DNA from: Myxococcus virescens
GTDB taxonomy: Bacteria; Myxococcota; Myxococcia; Myxococcales; Myxococcaceae
DNA length: 64,000 bases
Assembly: GCF_900101905.1 (NCBI RefSeq)
Contig: NZ_FNAJ01000001.1
Span: 186,001 to 250,000 of the forward strand
Direction: 5' to 3'
The translations under genes were made by a program, and so were the position numbers. The notes beneath the pieces were generated by a model. It was not told the origin of the DNA. It saw only the letters and a program-made list of their open reading frames with translations, and made no database searches. This document shows positions 1-10,115 of the stretch, piece by piece. Each line of letters begins with the position of its first letter. Position 1 is the stretch's first letter.

Positions 1-2
1 GG

Positions 3-2855
3 GACCCGGAGCACATCGACTGGCGCGACTACTTCCTGGGGACACACCTCCCTGGCCTGGAGAAGTGGGTGTTCCCGGGCATGGAGGAGGAGCGCGAGAA
101 GCGCACCGTCATCCCCGCGCACCGCGACCTGCTGGAGCTGATGGAAGCCACGGTGCACGCGTACCGGCACCGCGTGGCCTTCCGCATGGTGGCGGGCGAG
201 AAGGAGGAGCGCTTCACCTACGGCGAGGTGCACCGCTATGCCGCGCGCGTGGGCAGCTTCCTGCTGGCCGCGGGCATCAAGCACGGCGACCGCGTGCTGC
301 TGGTGTCGGAGAACCGGCCGGAGTGGGGCATCAGCTACTTCGGCATCCTGCGCGCGGGCGCAACCGTCGTTCCGGTGGACCCGGGCCTGAGCGAGGCGGA
401 GCTCGTCAACATCGCCCGCCGGGCGGACGCGCGCGCGTGCCTGGTCTCCGAGGACGCGGCCCGGGACTTCCCCGGCCTCTTCGCCGCGCTGGGTGACGGC
501 GTCACCGTGGCCAGCCTCGCGGAGGCGATGACGGGCGACCCGGCGCACCCGGACCGCATCGGACCGGTGCGCAGGTCCGCCGCGGCGGATGACCTGGCCA
601 GCATCATCTTCACCTCCGGCACCACGGGCACGCCCAAGGGCGTCATGCTGACCCACCGGAACTTCGCCGCGCTGGTGGCGAAGCTGGCGGGGACCTTCGA
701 CATCGGCGTGGGCGACGGCGTGCTGTCCGTCCTGCCGCTGCACCACACCTTCGAGTTCGCCGCCGGTTTCCTCACCCCCTTCTGGCGCGGGGCGGAAATC
801 ACCTACATCGACGAGCTGACGTCGGACCGGCTGGGCGAGGTGTTCGAGACGGGCCGCATCACCGCCATGGTGGGCGTGCCGGCGCTGTGGCAGCTCCTGC
901 ACCGCAAGATTACGCAGGAGTTCGCCAGCCGCCCGCCGTTCATCGAACAGGCGCTCAAGGCGCTGATGGCCACCCACGGCGAGCTGCGCAACCGCAACAA
1001 CATCAACCTGGGCAAGCTGCTGTTCTGGCCGGTGCACCGCAAGTTCGGCGGGCGCATCAAGGTCATCGTGTCGGGCGGCTCGGCGCTGCCGGACGACGTG
1101 CACAAGGCCTTCCACGAGCTGGGCTTCAACATCACGGAGGGCTACGGCCTGACGGAGGCCGCGCCGGTGCTGGCGGTGACGAAGCCCGGCAACAAGCGCC
1201 AGCCCGGCACGGTGGGCCGCGCGCTGCCCGGCATCGAGCTGCGCATCCTCAATCCGGACAATGACGGGTTGGGTGAAGTGCTGGCCAAGGGCCCCAACGT
1301 CATGCCCGGCTACTTCGGCGACCGCGAGGCCACCGAGGCGGTGCTCAAGGACGGCTGGCTCCACACGGGCGACCTGGGACGTCTGGACGCGGAGGGCCAC
1401 CTGTACCTGGTGGGCCGCGCGAAGGACGTCATCATCGACCACAACGGGAAGAACATCTACCCGGACGAGCTGGAGGAGCTGTACCAGGACCATACGCACA
1501 TCAAGGAGCTGTCCATCGTCGGCCTGCCCGACGACGCGGGCGGTGAGAAGGTGGCGTGCCTGTGCGTGCCCGACTACGCGGACCGCCCACGCGAGGAAGT
1601 GCGCCGCGAGCTGGAGGAGCACTTCCGCAAGGTGAGCGCGGGCATGCCCTTCTACCGGCGCGTGAAGGTGCTGCGCCTGTGGGACGGCGAGCTGCCGCGC
1701 ACCGCCAAGCGCAGCGTGAAGCGCAAGCAGGTGGTGGAGGAGCTCAAGCGCCAGGAGCGCATGGCGGCCAGCGCCAGCAAGGCGCGCGAGAAGGCGGCCA
1801 ACCCCGCCACGGGCGGCATCGCGGACTGGCTCTTCCCGCTCATCGCGGACGTCAGCCACCGGCCGGTGTCCGACGTGCGTCCGGACGCGCTGCTCAGCGG
1901 GGACCTCGGCTTCGACTCGCTGATGCTCACCGAGCTGTCCTCCGCGCTGGAGGCCGCCGGCGTGCCGCTGCCCGCGGTGGACGACCTGACGCAGGTGCAG
2001 ACGGTGGAGGACCTGCGCAAGGTGGTGGCGTCCTCCGGCAAGCGCCCCACGGTGGAGACGCGCGCGAAGGAAATCTCCAAGGAGAACGAGCGCGCGGAAG
2101 AGGTGGAGATTCCGGTGCCCGACGTGGTGGCGGACGTGGGCCGTCAGCTCTTGTCCTTCGGGCAGAAGGTGCTCTACGGCGGCGTGTTCGACGTGAAGGT
2201 GACGGGCAAGTCCTTCATCCCGCAGAACCGCAACTTCCTGGTCATCGCCAACCACTCCAGCCACCTGGACGCGGGCCTGGTCCGCGTGGCGCTGGGTGAC
2301 CAGGGCGAGCGGCTGGTGTCCCTGGCGGCGCGTGACTACTTCTTCAACACGCCGCTCAAGCGCGCCTGGTTCGAGAACTTCACCAACCTGGTCCCCATTG
2401 AACGGCAGGGCTCGCTGCGCGAGTCGCTGCGGATGGCGGGCGAGGCGCTGCGCCAGGGCTTCAACGTCCTCATCTTCCCGGAGGGCACGCGCTCCACCAC
2501 CGGTGAGCTGATGGAGTTCAAGTCCACGCTGGGCTACCTGGCGCTCACCTTCAACATGGACGTGCTGCCGCTGTACATCGGCGGCGCCTTCGACGCGCTG
2601 CCCAAGGGCAGCGTGCTGCCCAAGACGAAGACGCCCCTGCGGGTGAACATCGGTCCGGTGCTGGGCCACGCGGACCTGCGCACGCGGGTGCAGGGCATGG
2701 CGCGCTCGGAGGGCTACCGCTACGTCACGCGCATCGCCGAGGACTCGATGCGGGCGCTGCGCGACGGCCGGGTGCTGAACCTGGAGCGCGTGGACCTGCC
2801 TCCGGCCGGGACCAGTCCCCGCGCGTCCACGTCCACGGAAGGGAAGGACTCGTGA
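3..2855 (+). CDS. AMP-binding / acyl carrier / acyltransferase fusion protein (5' end outside window)
   Basis: Counting from the GTG at 69 there are 928 residues. An adenylate-forming domain spans about 15-560, with the phosphate loop FTSGTTGTPKG at 181-191 and the GWLHTGDLG signature. An acyl carrier domain follows, with the phosphopantetheine serine S617 in GFDSL. A PlsC-type acyltransferase domain follows, with NHSSHLD at 728-734 and FPEGTRS at 803-809. By family, it should activate a fatty acid as acyl-AMP, load it on its own carrier domain and transfer it to a lipid alcohol; the acceptor is unknown. The frame is open to the window edge and the 22 upstream codons read like protein, so the true start is probably upstream. 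The stop overlaps the next start by 4 bases, which implies translational coupling. Confidence 0.88.
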   Translation, partial: DPEHIDWRDYFLGTHLPGLEKWVFPGMEEEREKRTVIPAHRDLLELMEATVHAYRHRVAFRMVAGEKEERFTYGEVHRYAARVGSFLLAAGIKHGDRVLLVSENRPEWGISYFGILRAGATVVPVDPGLSEAELVNIARRADARACLVSEDAARDFPGLFAALGDGVTVASLAEAMTGDPAHPDRIGPVRRSAAADDLASIIFTSGTTGTPKGVMLTHRNFAALVAKLAGTFDIGVGDGVLSVLPLHHTFEFAAGFLTPFWRGAEITYIDELTSDRLGEVFETGRITAMVGVPALWQLLHRKITQEFASRPPFIEQALKALMATHGELRNRNNINLGKLLFWPVHRKFGGRIKVIVSGGSALPDDVHKAFHELGFNITEGYGLTEAAPVLAVTKPGNKRQPGTVGRALPGIELRILNPDNDGLGEVLAKGPNVMPGYFGDREATEAVLKDGWLHTGDLGRLDAEGHLYLVGRAKDVIIDHNGKNIYPDELEELYQDHTHIKELSIVGLPDDAGGEKVACLCVPDYADRPREEVRRELEEHFRKVSAGMPFYRRVKVLRLWDGELPRTAKRSVKRKQVVEELKRQERMAASASKAREKAANPATGGIADWLFPLIADVSHRPVSDVRPDALLSGDLGFDSLMLTELSSALEAAGVPLPAVDDLTQVQTVEDLRKVVASSGKRPTVETRAKEISKENERAEEVEIPVPDVVADVGRQLLSFGQKVLYGGVFDVKVTGKSFIPQNRNFLVIANHSSHLDAGLVRVALGDQGERLVSLAARDYFFNTPLKRAWFENFTNLVPIERQGSLRESLRMAGEALRQGFNVLIFPEGTRSTTGELMEFKSTLGYLALTFNMDVLPLYIGGAFDALPKGSVLPKTKTPLRVNIGPVLGHADLRTRVQGMARSEGYRYVTRIAEDSMRALRDGRVLNLERVDLPPAGTSPRASTSTEGKDS

Positions 2856-3880
2856 AGCTGCTGGTGACGGGAGGCACGGGCTTTCTGGGCACGCACCTGG
2901 TGCCCAGGCTGGTGGCGGCGGGCCACGAGGTGCGGCTCATCGGCCGCTCGCGGCCTTCGGGCGCCCCCTACGCGGGCACGGAGTACGTCCCCGGTGACTT
3001 GAAGGACCGGGACGCGGTGCGCCGCGCGCTGGAGGGCGTGGACGCCGTCTACCACCTGGCGGGGCTCGTCTCCTTCCAGCCGAAGGACGCGCGGAAGATG
3101 TTCGAGCTGCACGTGGACAGCACGCGCGAGCTGCTGCGGGACGTGCGCGAGGCGGGCGTGAAGCGCGTGGTGCTGGCCTCCACCTCCGGCACCATCGCGG
3201 TGTCGAAGGAGGCGCAGGTCCTCGACGAGCGCGCCGACTACCCGATTACGGTGGTGGGCCAGTGGCCCTACTACCTGTCGAAAATCTACGAGGAGAAGCT
3301 GGCGCTCGCGTACTGCCGCAAGCACGAGATTCCCCTGGTGGTGCTCAACCCCAGCCTGCTGATGGGGCCCGGGGATGACCGGCTGTCCTCCACGTGGACG
3401 GTGGTGAAGTTCCTCAACCGCGAGATTCCGGCCATGCCGGGCGGCGGCATCTCCTTCGTGGACGCGCGCGACGCGGCGGACGCCTTCGTCCAGGCGCTCA
3501 CCCGGGGCGAGGTGTACGGCCGTCACCTCATGGGGGTGAACCTGTCCATGAAGGACTTCTTCCAGCGGCTGGAGCGCCTGTCCGGCGTGCCCGCGCCGAA
3601 GCTGAAGCTCCCCTCCAAGGTCAACGTGCTCGGCGGGAAGCTGCTGGAGCGCTGGGCCAAGGTGCGCGGCACCACGCCGACGCTGGACCCGCAGGAGATC
3701 GACATCGGCGAGCACTGGTTCTGGCTGGACGCATCCAAGGCGGAGGCCGAGCTTGGCTTCCGCGCGCGCGACATCCAGGAGACGCTCTCCGAGACGGTGC
3801 AGCACATCTACGGGAAGATGCCGCCTCAGAGCCTGCCGGGCACCAAGGGCCGGCTGGCGGAGCTGCGCGAGAACACCTGA
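2852..3880 (+). CDS. NAD-dependent epimerase/dehydratase (extended SDR, 3-beta-HSD-like)
   Basis: A 342-residue protein with an N-terminal Rossmann motif TGGTGFLGTHL at about 6-16 and the catalytic YxxxK as Y140...K144, with the upstream STSG stretch supplying the usual Ser/Thr. This is an extended short-chain dehydrogenase acting on an NAD(P)-bound sugar, sterol or acyl-linked substrate. The GTG start overlaps the preceding stop (4 bases), so it is co-translated with the acyl-activating fusion protein. Together they suggest modification of a complex lipid, possibly reduction or isomerisation of a hydroxyl-bearing chain. The substrate is not visible in the sequence. Confidence 0.85.
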   Translation: MKLLVTGGTGFLGTHLVPRLVAAGHEVRLIGRSRPSGAPYAGTEYVPGDLKDRDAVRRALEGVDAVYHLAGLVSFQPKDARKMFELHVDSTRELLRDVREAGVKRVVLASTSGTIAVSKEAQVLDERADYPITVVGQWPYYLSKIYEEKLALAYCRKHEIPLVVLNPSLLMGPGDDRLSSTWTVVKFLNREIPAMPGGGISFVDARDAADAFVQALTRGEVYGRHLMGVNLSMKDFFQRLERLSGVPAPKLKLPSKVNVLGGKLLERWAKVRGTTPTLDPQEIDIGEHWFWLDASKAEAELGFRARDIQETLSETVQHIYGKMPPQSLPGTKGRLAELRENT

Positions 3881-4029
3881 GCAAAGCTCGCGGCGGGAGC
3901 TTCCGGGCACCGGACTCCCGCCCCTGCTCTCGCCGCTGGGAGTGCACCGCAGCCCGGCGCCGTGCCACGACCGGAGCCGTCCGGGCGACGCCTCCCGGCG
4001 GCACCGCGCCCAGGCGCTTCACCTCACCC

Positions 4030-4200
4030 CTAGCGCTGCGACACACCCACCGTGCGGAGGGCGTTGTCCACCAGTCGCGCGGCCCAGGGCTCCGCGCGGT
4101 GGCTCCACACCCAGGCCGCGCCGAGGAAGGCGCAGCCCACGAGCACGAGCACCAACCGCGCGAGGAAGGACGGACCCGCTTCGCTTGCGCTGGCGGCCAC
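4030..4200 (-). CDS. 56-residue single-pass membrane protein
   Basis: This short gene begins with GTG three bases after the stop of the FHA-GGDEF gene and reads in the same frame. Residues 11-32 are one hydrophobic segment rich in Leu, Val and Ala, followed by a WSHRAEPWAARLVDN juxtamembrane part. There are no recognisable domains. The tight spacing suggests co-translation with the diguanylate cyclase, so it might be a membrane partner of that enzyme (inference). The alternative is read-through noise, but the clean transmembrane pattern and myxobacterial codon use argue for a real product. Confidence 0.55.
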   Translation of the reverse strand: MAASASEAGPSFLARLVLVLVGCAFLGAAWVWSHRAEPWAARLVDNALRTVGVSQR

Positions 4201-4203
4201 GGC

Positions 4204-5085
<882 letters not shown>

Positions 5086-5340
5086 CGGAAACGAGGCTAG
5101 CACGATAGCCTCGGCAGACGCCATGCAACGCAGCGGGGGCCGGTTCTTCGGCCCTTTGCGGCGCTTCTCCCACATGCCAGCCGGGGGTGGCCACCGGGCG
5201 AGGCCCGGAAACCCGAGGCGTCGGGACGTCCAGCGCCGGTCAGGACACCTGAACAGGCGGTTCGGCATTCAACGATGGCCGGCAGGCGGGCACACGTGCC
5301 CTTGCCGGCCCTCCAGGGACGACTAACGTCCGGAACACCT

Positions 5341-6570
5341 ATGTCCAAAGTCCTGGCGATGATTCTGGCTGGAGGCGCTGGCACGCGCCTGGAGCCCCTG
5401 ACGCGCGAGCGCGCGAAGCCCGCTGTCCCCTTTGGCGGCCGCTACCGCATCATCGATTTCGTTCTCTCGAACTTCGCCAACTCCGGTGTGTACCGGATGA
5501 AGGTCTTGACGCAGTACAAGAGCGACTCGCTCAACAACCACCTGTCCCGCGCGTGGCGGATGACGGCGTTCCTGGGCCACTACGTGGAAGCCGTCCCCGC
5601 GCAGATGCGGACGGGGCTGGACTGGTACAAGGGCAGCGCGGACGCCATCTACCAGAACCTCAACATCATCACCGACGAGGAGCCGGACTACATCTTCGTC
5701 TTCGGCGCGGACCACGTGTACCGGATGGACACGCGCCAGATGCTGGACTTCCACTGCGCGAAGAAGGCGGCGTGCACGGTGGCCGCGATTCCCGTCCCCA
5801 TCGAGCAGGGCCGCGAGTTCGGCATCATCGACGTGGGGCCGGACGGGCGGATGCGGCAGTTCCTGGAGAAGCCCAAGGACCCGCCGCCCATGCCGGGCAA
5901 CCCGAAGATGTGCCTGGCCTCCATGGGTAACTACCTCTTCTCCACCGACGTGCTGGTGCAGGAGGTGGTGCGGGACGCGGCGAACGAGGCGAGCGCGCAC
6001 GACTTCGGCAAGTCCATCATCAGCGAGCTGTACAAGCGCGCGCCGGTGTACGTGTACGACTTCGCCCAGAACGAGGTCCCCGGCCAGGAGGCCAAGGAGC
6101 GCGGCTACTGGCGGGACGTGGGGAACATCGACGTCTACTACCAGTCCAACATGGACCTGGTGGAGGTGGACCCGACGTTCAACCTCTACAACGACCGCTG
6201 GCCCATCCACACCCAGCCCAACAACTACCCGCCGGCGAAGTTCGTCTTCGCGGACGAGCAGAACCACCGCGTGGGCCACGCCATGGACACGCTGGTGGCG
6301 GAGGGCTGCATCATCTCCGGCGGCAGCGTGCGGCGCTCGGTGCTGTCGCCGAAGGTGCGCGTCAACTCGTACTCGGAGGTGGAGGACTCCCTCCTGTTCG
6401 AGAACGTCACCATCGGCCGGCGCTGCCGCATCCGCCGGGCCATCATCGACAAGAACGTGGAGATTCCTCCGGGGATGACCATCGGATTCGACCCGGTGGA
6501 GGACCGGCGGCGCTTTCACGTCACGCCCGGGGGCGTGGTGGTGATTCCCAAGGGCATGAAGGTGACCTGA
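5341..6570 (+). CDS. glgC: Glucose-1-phosphate adenylyltransferase
   Basis: A 409-residue ADP-glucose pyrophosphorylase, normal length for GlgC. It shows the nucleotide loop [11 protein letters not shown] near 12-22, the [17 protein letters not shown] substrate region, and a C-terminal left-handed beta-helix part with [15 protein letters not shown]. It makes ADP-glucose from glucose-1-phosphate and ATP, the committed step of glycogen synthesis. The ATG at 5341 is chosen because [12 protein letters not shown] matches the family start; an in-frame ATG at 5275 would add an arginine/proline-rich leader. No other glycogen genes are adjacent. Confidence 0.95.
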   Translation: MSKVLAMILAGGAGTRLEPLTRERAKPAVPFGGRYRIIDFVLSNFANSGVYRMKVLTQYKSDSLNNHLSRAWRMTAFLGHYVEAVPAQMRTGLDWYKGSADAIYQNLNIITDEEPDYIFVFGADHVYRMDTRQMLDFHCAKKAACTVAAIPVPIEQGREFGIIDVGPDGRMRQFLEKPKDPPPMPGNPKMCLASMGNYLFSTDVLVQEVVRDAANEASAHDFGKSIISELYKRAPVYVYDFAQNEVPGQEAKERGYWRDVGNIDVYYQSNMDLVEVDPTFNLYNDRWPIHTQPNNYPPAKFVFADEQNHRVGHAMDTLVAEGCIISGGSVRRSVLSPKVRVNSYSEVEDSLLFENVTIGRRCRIRRAIIDKNVEIPPGMTIGFDPVEDRRRFHVTPGGVVVIPKGMKVT

Positions 6571-6577
6571 GGCGGCC

Positions 6578-7099
6578 ATGGGCGCGGACGGACTCCTCTT
6601 GAGGCCCGCGAAGGAGTCCGACCGCCGCACGCTGTGGCGCATCCACACCCTGGCCGTGGAAGCCCTGTGCCCTCGCGCGTACGCGCCGCACGAGGTGAGC
6701 ACCTGGGTGCGGCTCTTGAAACCGGAGGGCTACCTGCGGCCGGAGCGTCCGCGCACGGTGCTGGTGGCGGAACGCGGCCGGCGCGCGGTGGGCTTCGGCC
6801 AGGTGGACGCGGCGCTAGGTGAGTTGGAAGCGCTCTACGTGGTGCCAGACGAGGCGGGCCATGGCGTGGGCCCTGCCCTGCTGTCGGCCCTGGAGTCCGC
6901 CGTCTGGCGGGGCAGCGCGCCACTGCTGGGGCTGGATGCCAGCCTGAACGCCGAACACTTCTATCAGCGGCACGGCTATGCCTCCGTCCACTCCTCCCGG
7001 CGCCCACTCACGGTCGACGTCCAGTTGGCGTGCGTGCGGATGCAGAAGCAGCGGCCGGCCACGGCCATGGGACGATGGCCGGCCTGGCGCCGCGGCTAG
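6578..7099 (+). CDS. GNAT family N-acetyltransferase
   Basis: 173 residues starting at an ATG preceded by GAGGCGG, only 7 bases after glgC, so probably the same transcript. The pattern RRAVGFGQVDAALGELEALYV followed by G-x-G-x-G/A in VPDEAGHGVGPALLSALE is the acetyl-CoA binding core of GNAT enzymes. HFYQRHGY near 130 is the usual C-terminal motif. The substrate is unknown. The last 4 bases overlap the end of the convergent membrane-protein gene. Confidence 0.85.
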   Translation: MGADGLLLRPAKESDRRTLWRIHTLAVEALCPRAYAPHEVSTWVRLLKPEGYLRPERPRTVLVAERGRRAVGFGQVDAALGELEALYVVPDEAGHGVGPALLSALESAVWRGSAPLLGLDASLNAEHFYQRHGYASVHSSRRPLTVDVQLACVRMQKQRPATAMGRWPAWRRG

Positions 7100-7545
7100 G
7101 TGAAGGCCGCCTTCACCTCGGGCTTGTTCAGCACCACCAGGGCCCAGATGCCCACGGGGATGCCCAGACAGGCGCAGGGGCCGCAGCAGGGGATGACGGA
7201 GATGATGGCGGCGGTCATCGCCAGCCCGTAGTTCTGCAGGTTCTTCATCTTCAGCGCGCCGAAGAAGACGAGGCCGTTGAGCACCAGCGTGGGCAGCGCG
7301 AACATCAGCTTGCCGCCCGTGGTCGTCATGCCCGCGAGCAGTTGCCGGGCCCCCTCGGGCAGGTCGGGGTTGTTGAGCGCCTCCTCGACGGCGGGGTCCG
7401 CCCCACCGAAGGCCTGGAGCACGTTGATGAGCCCCAGCAGCACGGTGATGGCGGACAGGACCATCAGCAGGATGGCCGGCAGCGACACGGCCTCCTTCGC
7501 GCCCGCTCCGCCGGGAGAGTTCATCGTTCCGTAGGTGTTCTCCAT
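7096..7545 (-). CDS. Small multi-pass membrane protein with Cys cluster
   Basis: 149 residues from the ATG at 7545. Three or four hydrophobic segments are visible (about 20-42, 72-92 and 100-140), and the last contains the cysteine-rich turn IPCCGPCACLG between helices. The C-terminal half resembles the small DUF4190-like membrane proteins in which GIPVGIWALVVL precedes a short tail, but I cannot assign a function. The N-terminal 15 residues are Gly/Ser-rich. A longer start at 7638 is possible but gives a Pro/Arg leader. Confidence 0.7.
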   Translation of the reverse strand: MENTYGTMNSPGGAGAKEAVSLPAILLMVLSAITVLLGLINVLQAFGGADPAVEEALNNPDLPEGARQLLAGMTTTGGKLMFALPTLVLNGLVFFGALKMKNLQNYGLAMTAAIISVIPCCGPCACLGIPVGIWALVVLNKPEVKAAFT

Positions 7546-7668
7546 GGTCCCCAGTTCCCCTCGATGCCGCGTGAGATGCCGTGCGGGCAGTGGGCCCGCC
7601 GCGCGGCCATTCCACTCGCAGACGGGGGAGCACGCCAAGTGAAATGACGTGCCCCCTTCCCTCCCTGC

Positions 7669-9093
7669 TCAGGCCTTGAAGGTGAGCAGGGGGCAGAGCC
7701 GGGCGACCTCCCGGACGATGCCGGCCTCCACCTGGGCATCCACCACCGGACGGATGGGCTTGTACGCCGCGGGCGCCTCCTCGACGCGGCGCTCCGCGCG
7801 AAGGGTGATGCAGTCCACGCCGGTCAGCCCCAGGGCGGCCTCGCTCTGGTCCGCGCCGCCACGCGACAGGGAGAAGCGGGAGCGCGCGCGGCCCGCGCCG
7901 TGCGACGCGGACTCCAGCGCCCGCGCATCCCCACACCCCACCATGAGGAAGGACGTGGCCCCCATGGAGCCGGGGATGATGACGGGTTGCTCCGCCCCCG
8001 CCGGGCATGCGCCCTTGCGCGCCAGCCAGCCGCCCTCGTAGGGCAGCGTCAGGTTGTGGGGCACGTCATAGACGAGCGGCGCCTCCACGTCCCCGAAGAG
8101 CTCCCGGAGCGTCTGGCGCAGCAGCTCCGCCAGCAGCAGGCGGTTGAGGAAAGCGTAGTTGGCCGCCGTCGCTTCCGCCTCCAGATACTCGGTGACGAGC
8201 CGCGCATCTCCCAGGGGGAGGATGCCGCTGGCCGGAAGCGGCGTTCCCGCGGGCCACGCCTGGCGCGCACGGTCCTGCCACGCCACGCCCACGTGCTTGC
8301 CCACGTCCCGACTGCCAGAGTGAATCATGAACGCGAGCTGTCCCTCGCGCACGCCCCAGTCCCACGCCCGCGCCCGGTCCTCCACGGCCTCCACGCGCTG
8401 CACCTCCACGAAGTGGTTGCCGCCGCCAATGGTGGCCAGGCCCGCGTCGCGCACCAGCCCTTCGCGCGTGAAGGACTCGGGCGCCCAGCGCGGATGGCCC
8501 TTCAGCCCGCCGCCCAGGTGGATGCGCGACACCTCCGCGTCGAGCTGCGCCAGGTCGGCCCGTCCCGCGCACCCCAGCGGCTGCTCCAGCGTCTCCAGGA
8601 GCCAGCCCTGCACGCCGTCGCGCAGCAGCGCCTCGGAGGCCCGCGAGGCCATGGTGACGTCACGCGTACCGAAGAAGTAGTGGCCCTTCATCCGCTCGAC
8701 GAAGAGCGACCGCTTCGCCAGGAAGTCCTCCGCGGAGATGTCCGCGACGTGCAGCCGCATGCCGCAGTTGATGTCGGTGCCAATGGCGCCGGGCACCACC
8801 AGCCCGCGCGTGTGGAGCACCGAGCCAATGGCCACCCCGGAGTCTCCCGGGTGGAAGTCGGGCGTGGCACGTACCCGCAGCACCTCGCCACCACCGGGGT
8901 GTCTCAGGGCCGCGAGCTGGGCGAGTTGTTGGAAGGCCTTGCCCTCCACGGGCAGGTCCGGCGGAAGGAGGACTTCGGCGGGCGGCGCGTGAGCGTCACC
9001 CAGGAGGCGGACGGAATAGAGGCGGCCGTCATAGGCGACCTCGAGCCCCTCGCGGGCGAGCGCCCGGAGAAGCCGGTTCAGTTTCGGCTGCAT
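7669..9093 (-). CDS. rtcB: RtcB-family RNA ligase
   Basis: 474 residues, the usual RtcB length. Seen motifs are GTDINCGMR with metal ligand C110, GGGNHFVEVQ, HSGSRDVG, PVIIPGSMGA, and SASHGAGR in which H398 aligns with the guanylylated histidine. RtcB joins RNA ends bearing 2',3'-cyclic or 3'-phosphate to 5'-OH ends using GTP and manganese, repairing tRNAs and other RNAs cut by endonucleases. No archease or RtcR gene is next to it. A Ro60-like gene with Y-like RNAs lies about 12 kb downstream in this window, and in enterobacteria these functions share one operon. Confidence 0.93.
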   Translation of the reverse strand: MQPKLNRLLRALAREGLEVAYDGRLYSVRLLGDAHAPPAEVLLPPDLPVEGKAFQQLAQLAALRHPGGGEVLRVRATPDFHPGDSGVAIGSVLHTRGLVVPGAIGTDINCGMRLHVADISAEDFLAKRSLFVERMKGHYFFGTRDVTMASRASEALLRDGVQGWLLETLEQPLGCAGRADLAQLDAEVSRIHLGGGLKGHPRWAPESFTREGLVRDAGLATIGGGNHFVEVQRVEAVEDRARAWDWGVREGQLAFMIHSGSRDVGKHVGVAWQDRARQAWPAGTPLPASGILPLGDARLVTEYLEAEATAANYAFLNRLLLAELLRQTLRELFGDVEAPLVYDVPHNLTLPYEGGWLARKGACPAGAEQPVIIPGSMGATSFLMVGCGDARALESASHGAGRARSRFSLSRGGADQSEAALGLTGVDCITLRAERRVEEAPAAYKPIRPVVDAQVEAGIVREVARLCPLLTFKA

Positions 9094-9254
9094 GACCCAA
9101 CTCAGGAATGCCCTGGGGCCCGAAGACGGGCACGCCCAGGGGGACGTGACGGAGAGATGAGGGACCTGGGGTCAGCAGCCGCGGTCGCCAGACGGCGCGA
9201 AGCCGTCTTCATCATCCACACACGGGCACCCGGCCCGTTCCTGACGAAGGGAAA

Positions 9255-10034
9255 TCAGACGGCCGCGGACAGGCCGCCATCCACGTTGATGGCCGCGCCG
9301 CTGATGTAGCCACCACGGGGCGACAGCAGGAAGGCCACGGTGTCCGCGAACTCCTCCGCCTTCCCCACCCGGCCCAGCGGAATCCCGGCGTGACGCGCCA
9401 TCTCCTGCTGGAAGGACTCCACGGGCTTGCCCACCTCCTTGGCACGGCGCGCCCACTGGCCACTTTCGATGATGCCCACCAGCACCGCGTTCACCCGGAT
9501 GGCGTGCGGGCCCAACTCCTTGGACAGCGCCTTCGTCAAGGCGAGCCCCGCCGCGCGAGACACCGACGACGGCGTGGAGTTTGCGCCCGGCGTCTTCGCC
9601 GCGATGGCCAGCACGTTGACGATGGCGCCGCTCCCCGACTCCTTCAGGAAGGGCAGCGCCTGCCGCGAGGCACGAATCGCCGCGAAGACCTTGAGCTGGA
9701 GGTCGGCCTCCCACTCCGCGTCACTCACCGAGGCGAAGGGCTGGCCCGCCGCGGTGCCCGCGTTGTTCACCAGCCCGTCGATGCGCCCGAAGCGCGCGTG
9801 AGCGGCATCCACGAAGTGCTCCACTTCCCACGCACGCGACACGTCAGCCTGGACGGTGAGCACGTCCCCACCTTCGGCGCGCAGGGCCGCGGCGGTGGCC
9901 TCCAGCCGCTCCGCCCCGCGGGCACAGAGCGCCACCTTCGCGCCCTCCCGGACGAGCCGCCGGGCCACCGCGGCTCCCAGCCCCTCCGAGCCACCTGTCA
10001 CCAGTACCACCTTGCCACCCAGTTCCAGGTCCAC
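9255..10034 (-). CDS. SDR-family protein lacking the catalytic Tyr and Lys
   Basis: 259 residues from a GTG preceded by GAGGAGG at good spacing. The Rossmann part is intact: TGGSEGLGAAVA, the NNAG motif, and a C-terminal SGAAINVDGG as in classical SDR enzymes. At the position of YxxxK the sequence reads SSVSRAAG, so Tyr is Ser and Lys is Arg, and the catalytic Ser in the preceding strand (NVLAIAAK) is also gone. It may bind a nucleotide and ligand without ordinary hydride transfer, or use another mechanism. It lies between adenosine deaminase and rtcB on the same strand. Confidence 0.85.
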   Translation of the reverse strand: MDLELGGKVVLVTGGSEGLGAAVARRLVREGAKVALCARGAERLEATAAALRAEGGDVLTVQADVSRAWEVEHFVDAAHARFGRIDGLVNNAGTAAGQPFASVSDAEWEADLQLKVFAAIRASRQALPFLKESGSGAIVNVLAIAAKTPGANSTPSSVSRAAGLALTKALSKELGPHAIRVNAVLVGIIESGQWARRAKEVGKPVESFQQEMARHAGIPLGRVGKAEEFADTVAFLLSPRGGYISGAAINVDGGLSAAV

Positions 10035-10115
10035 GTGCCACCTCCTCGCGGCCTGCGCCGGCCCGTGCGAGACGACTGCACCTCGCACGGGGCCGGGACG
10101 CCGGACGTCACGTCA

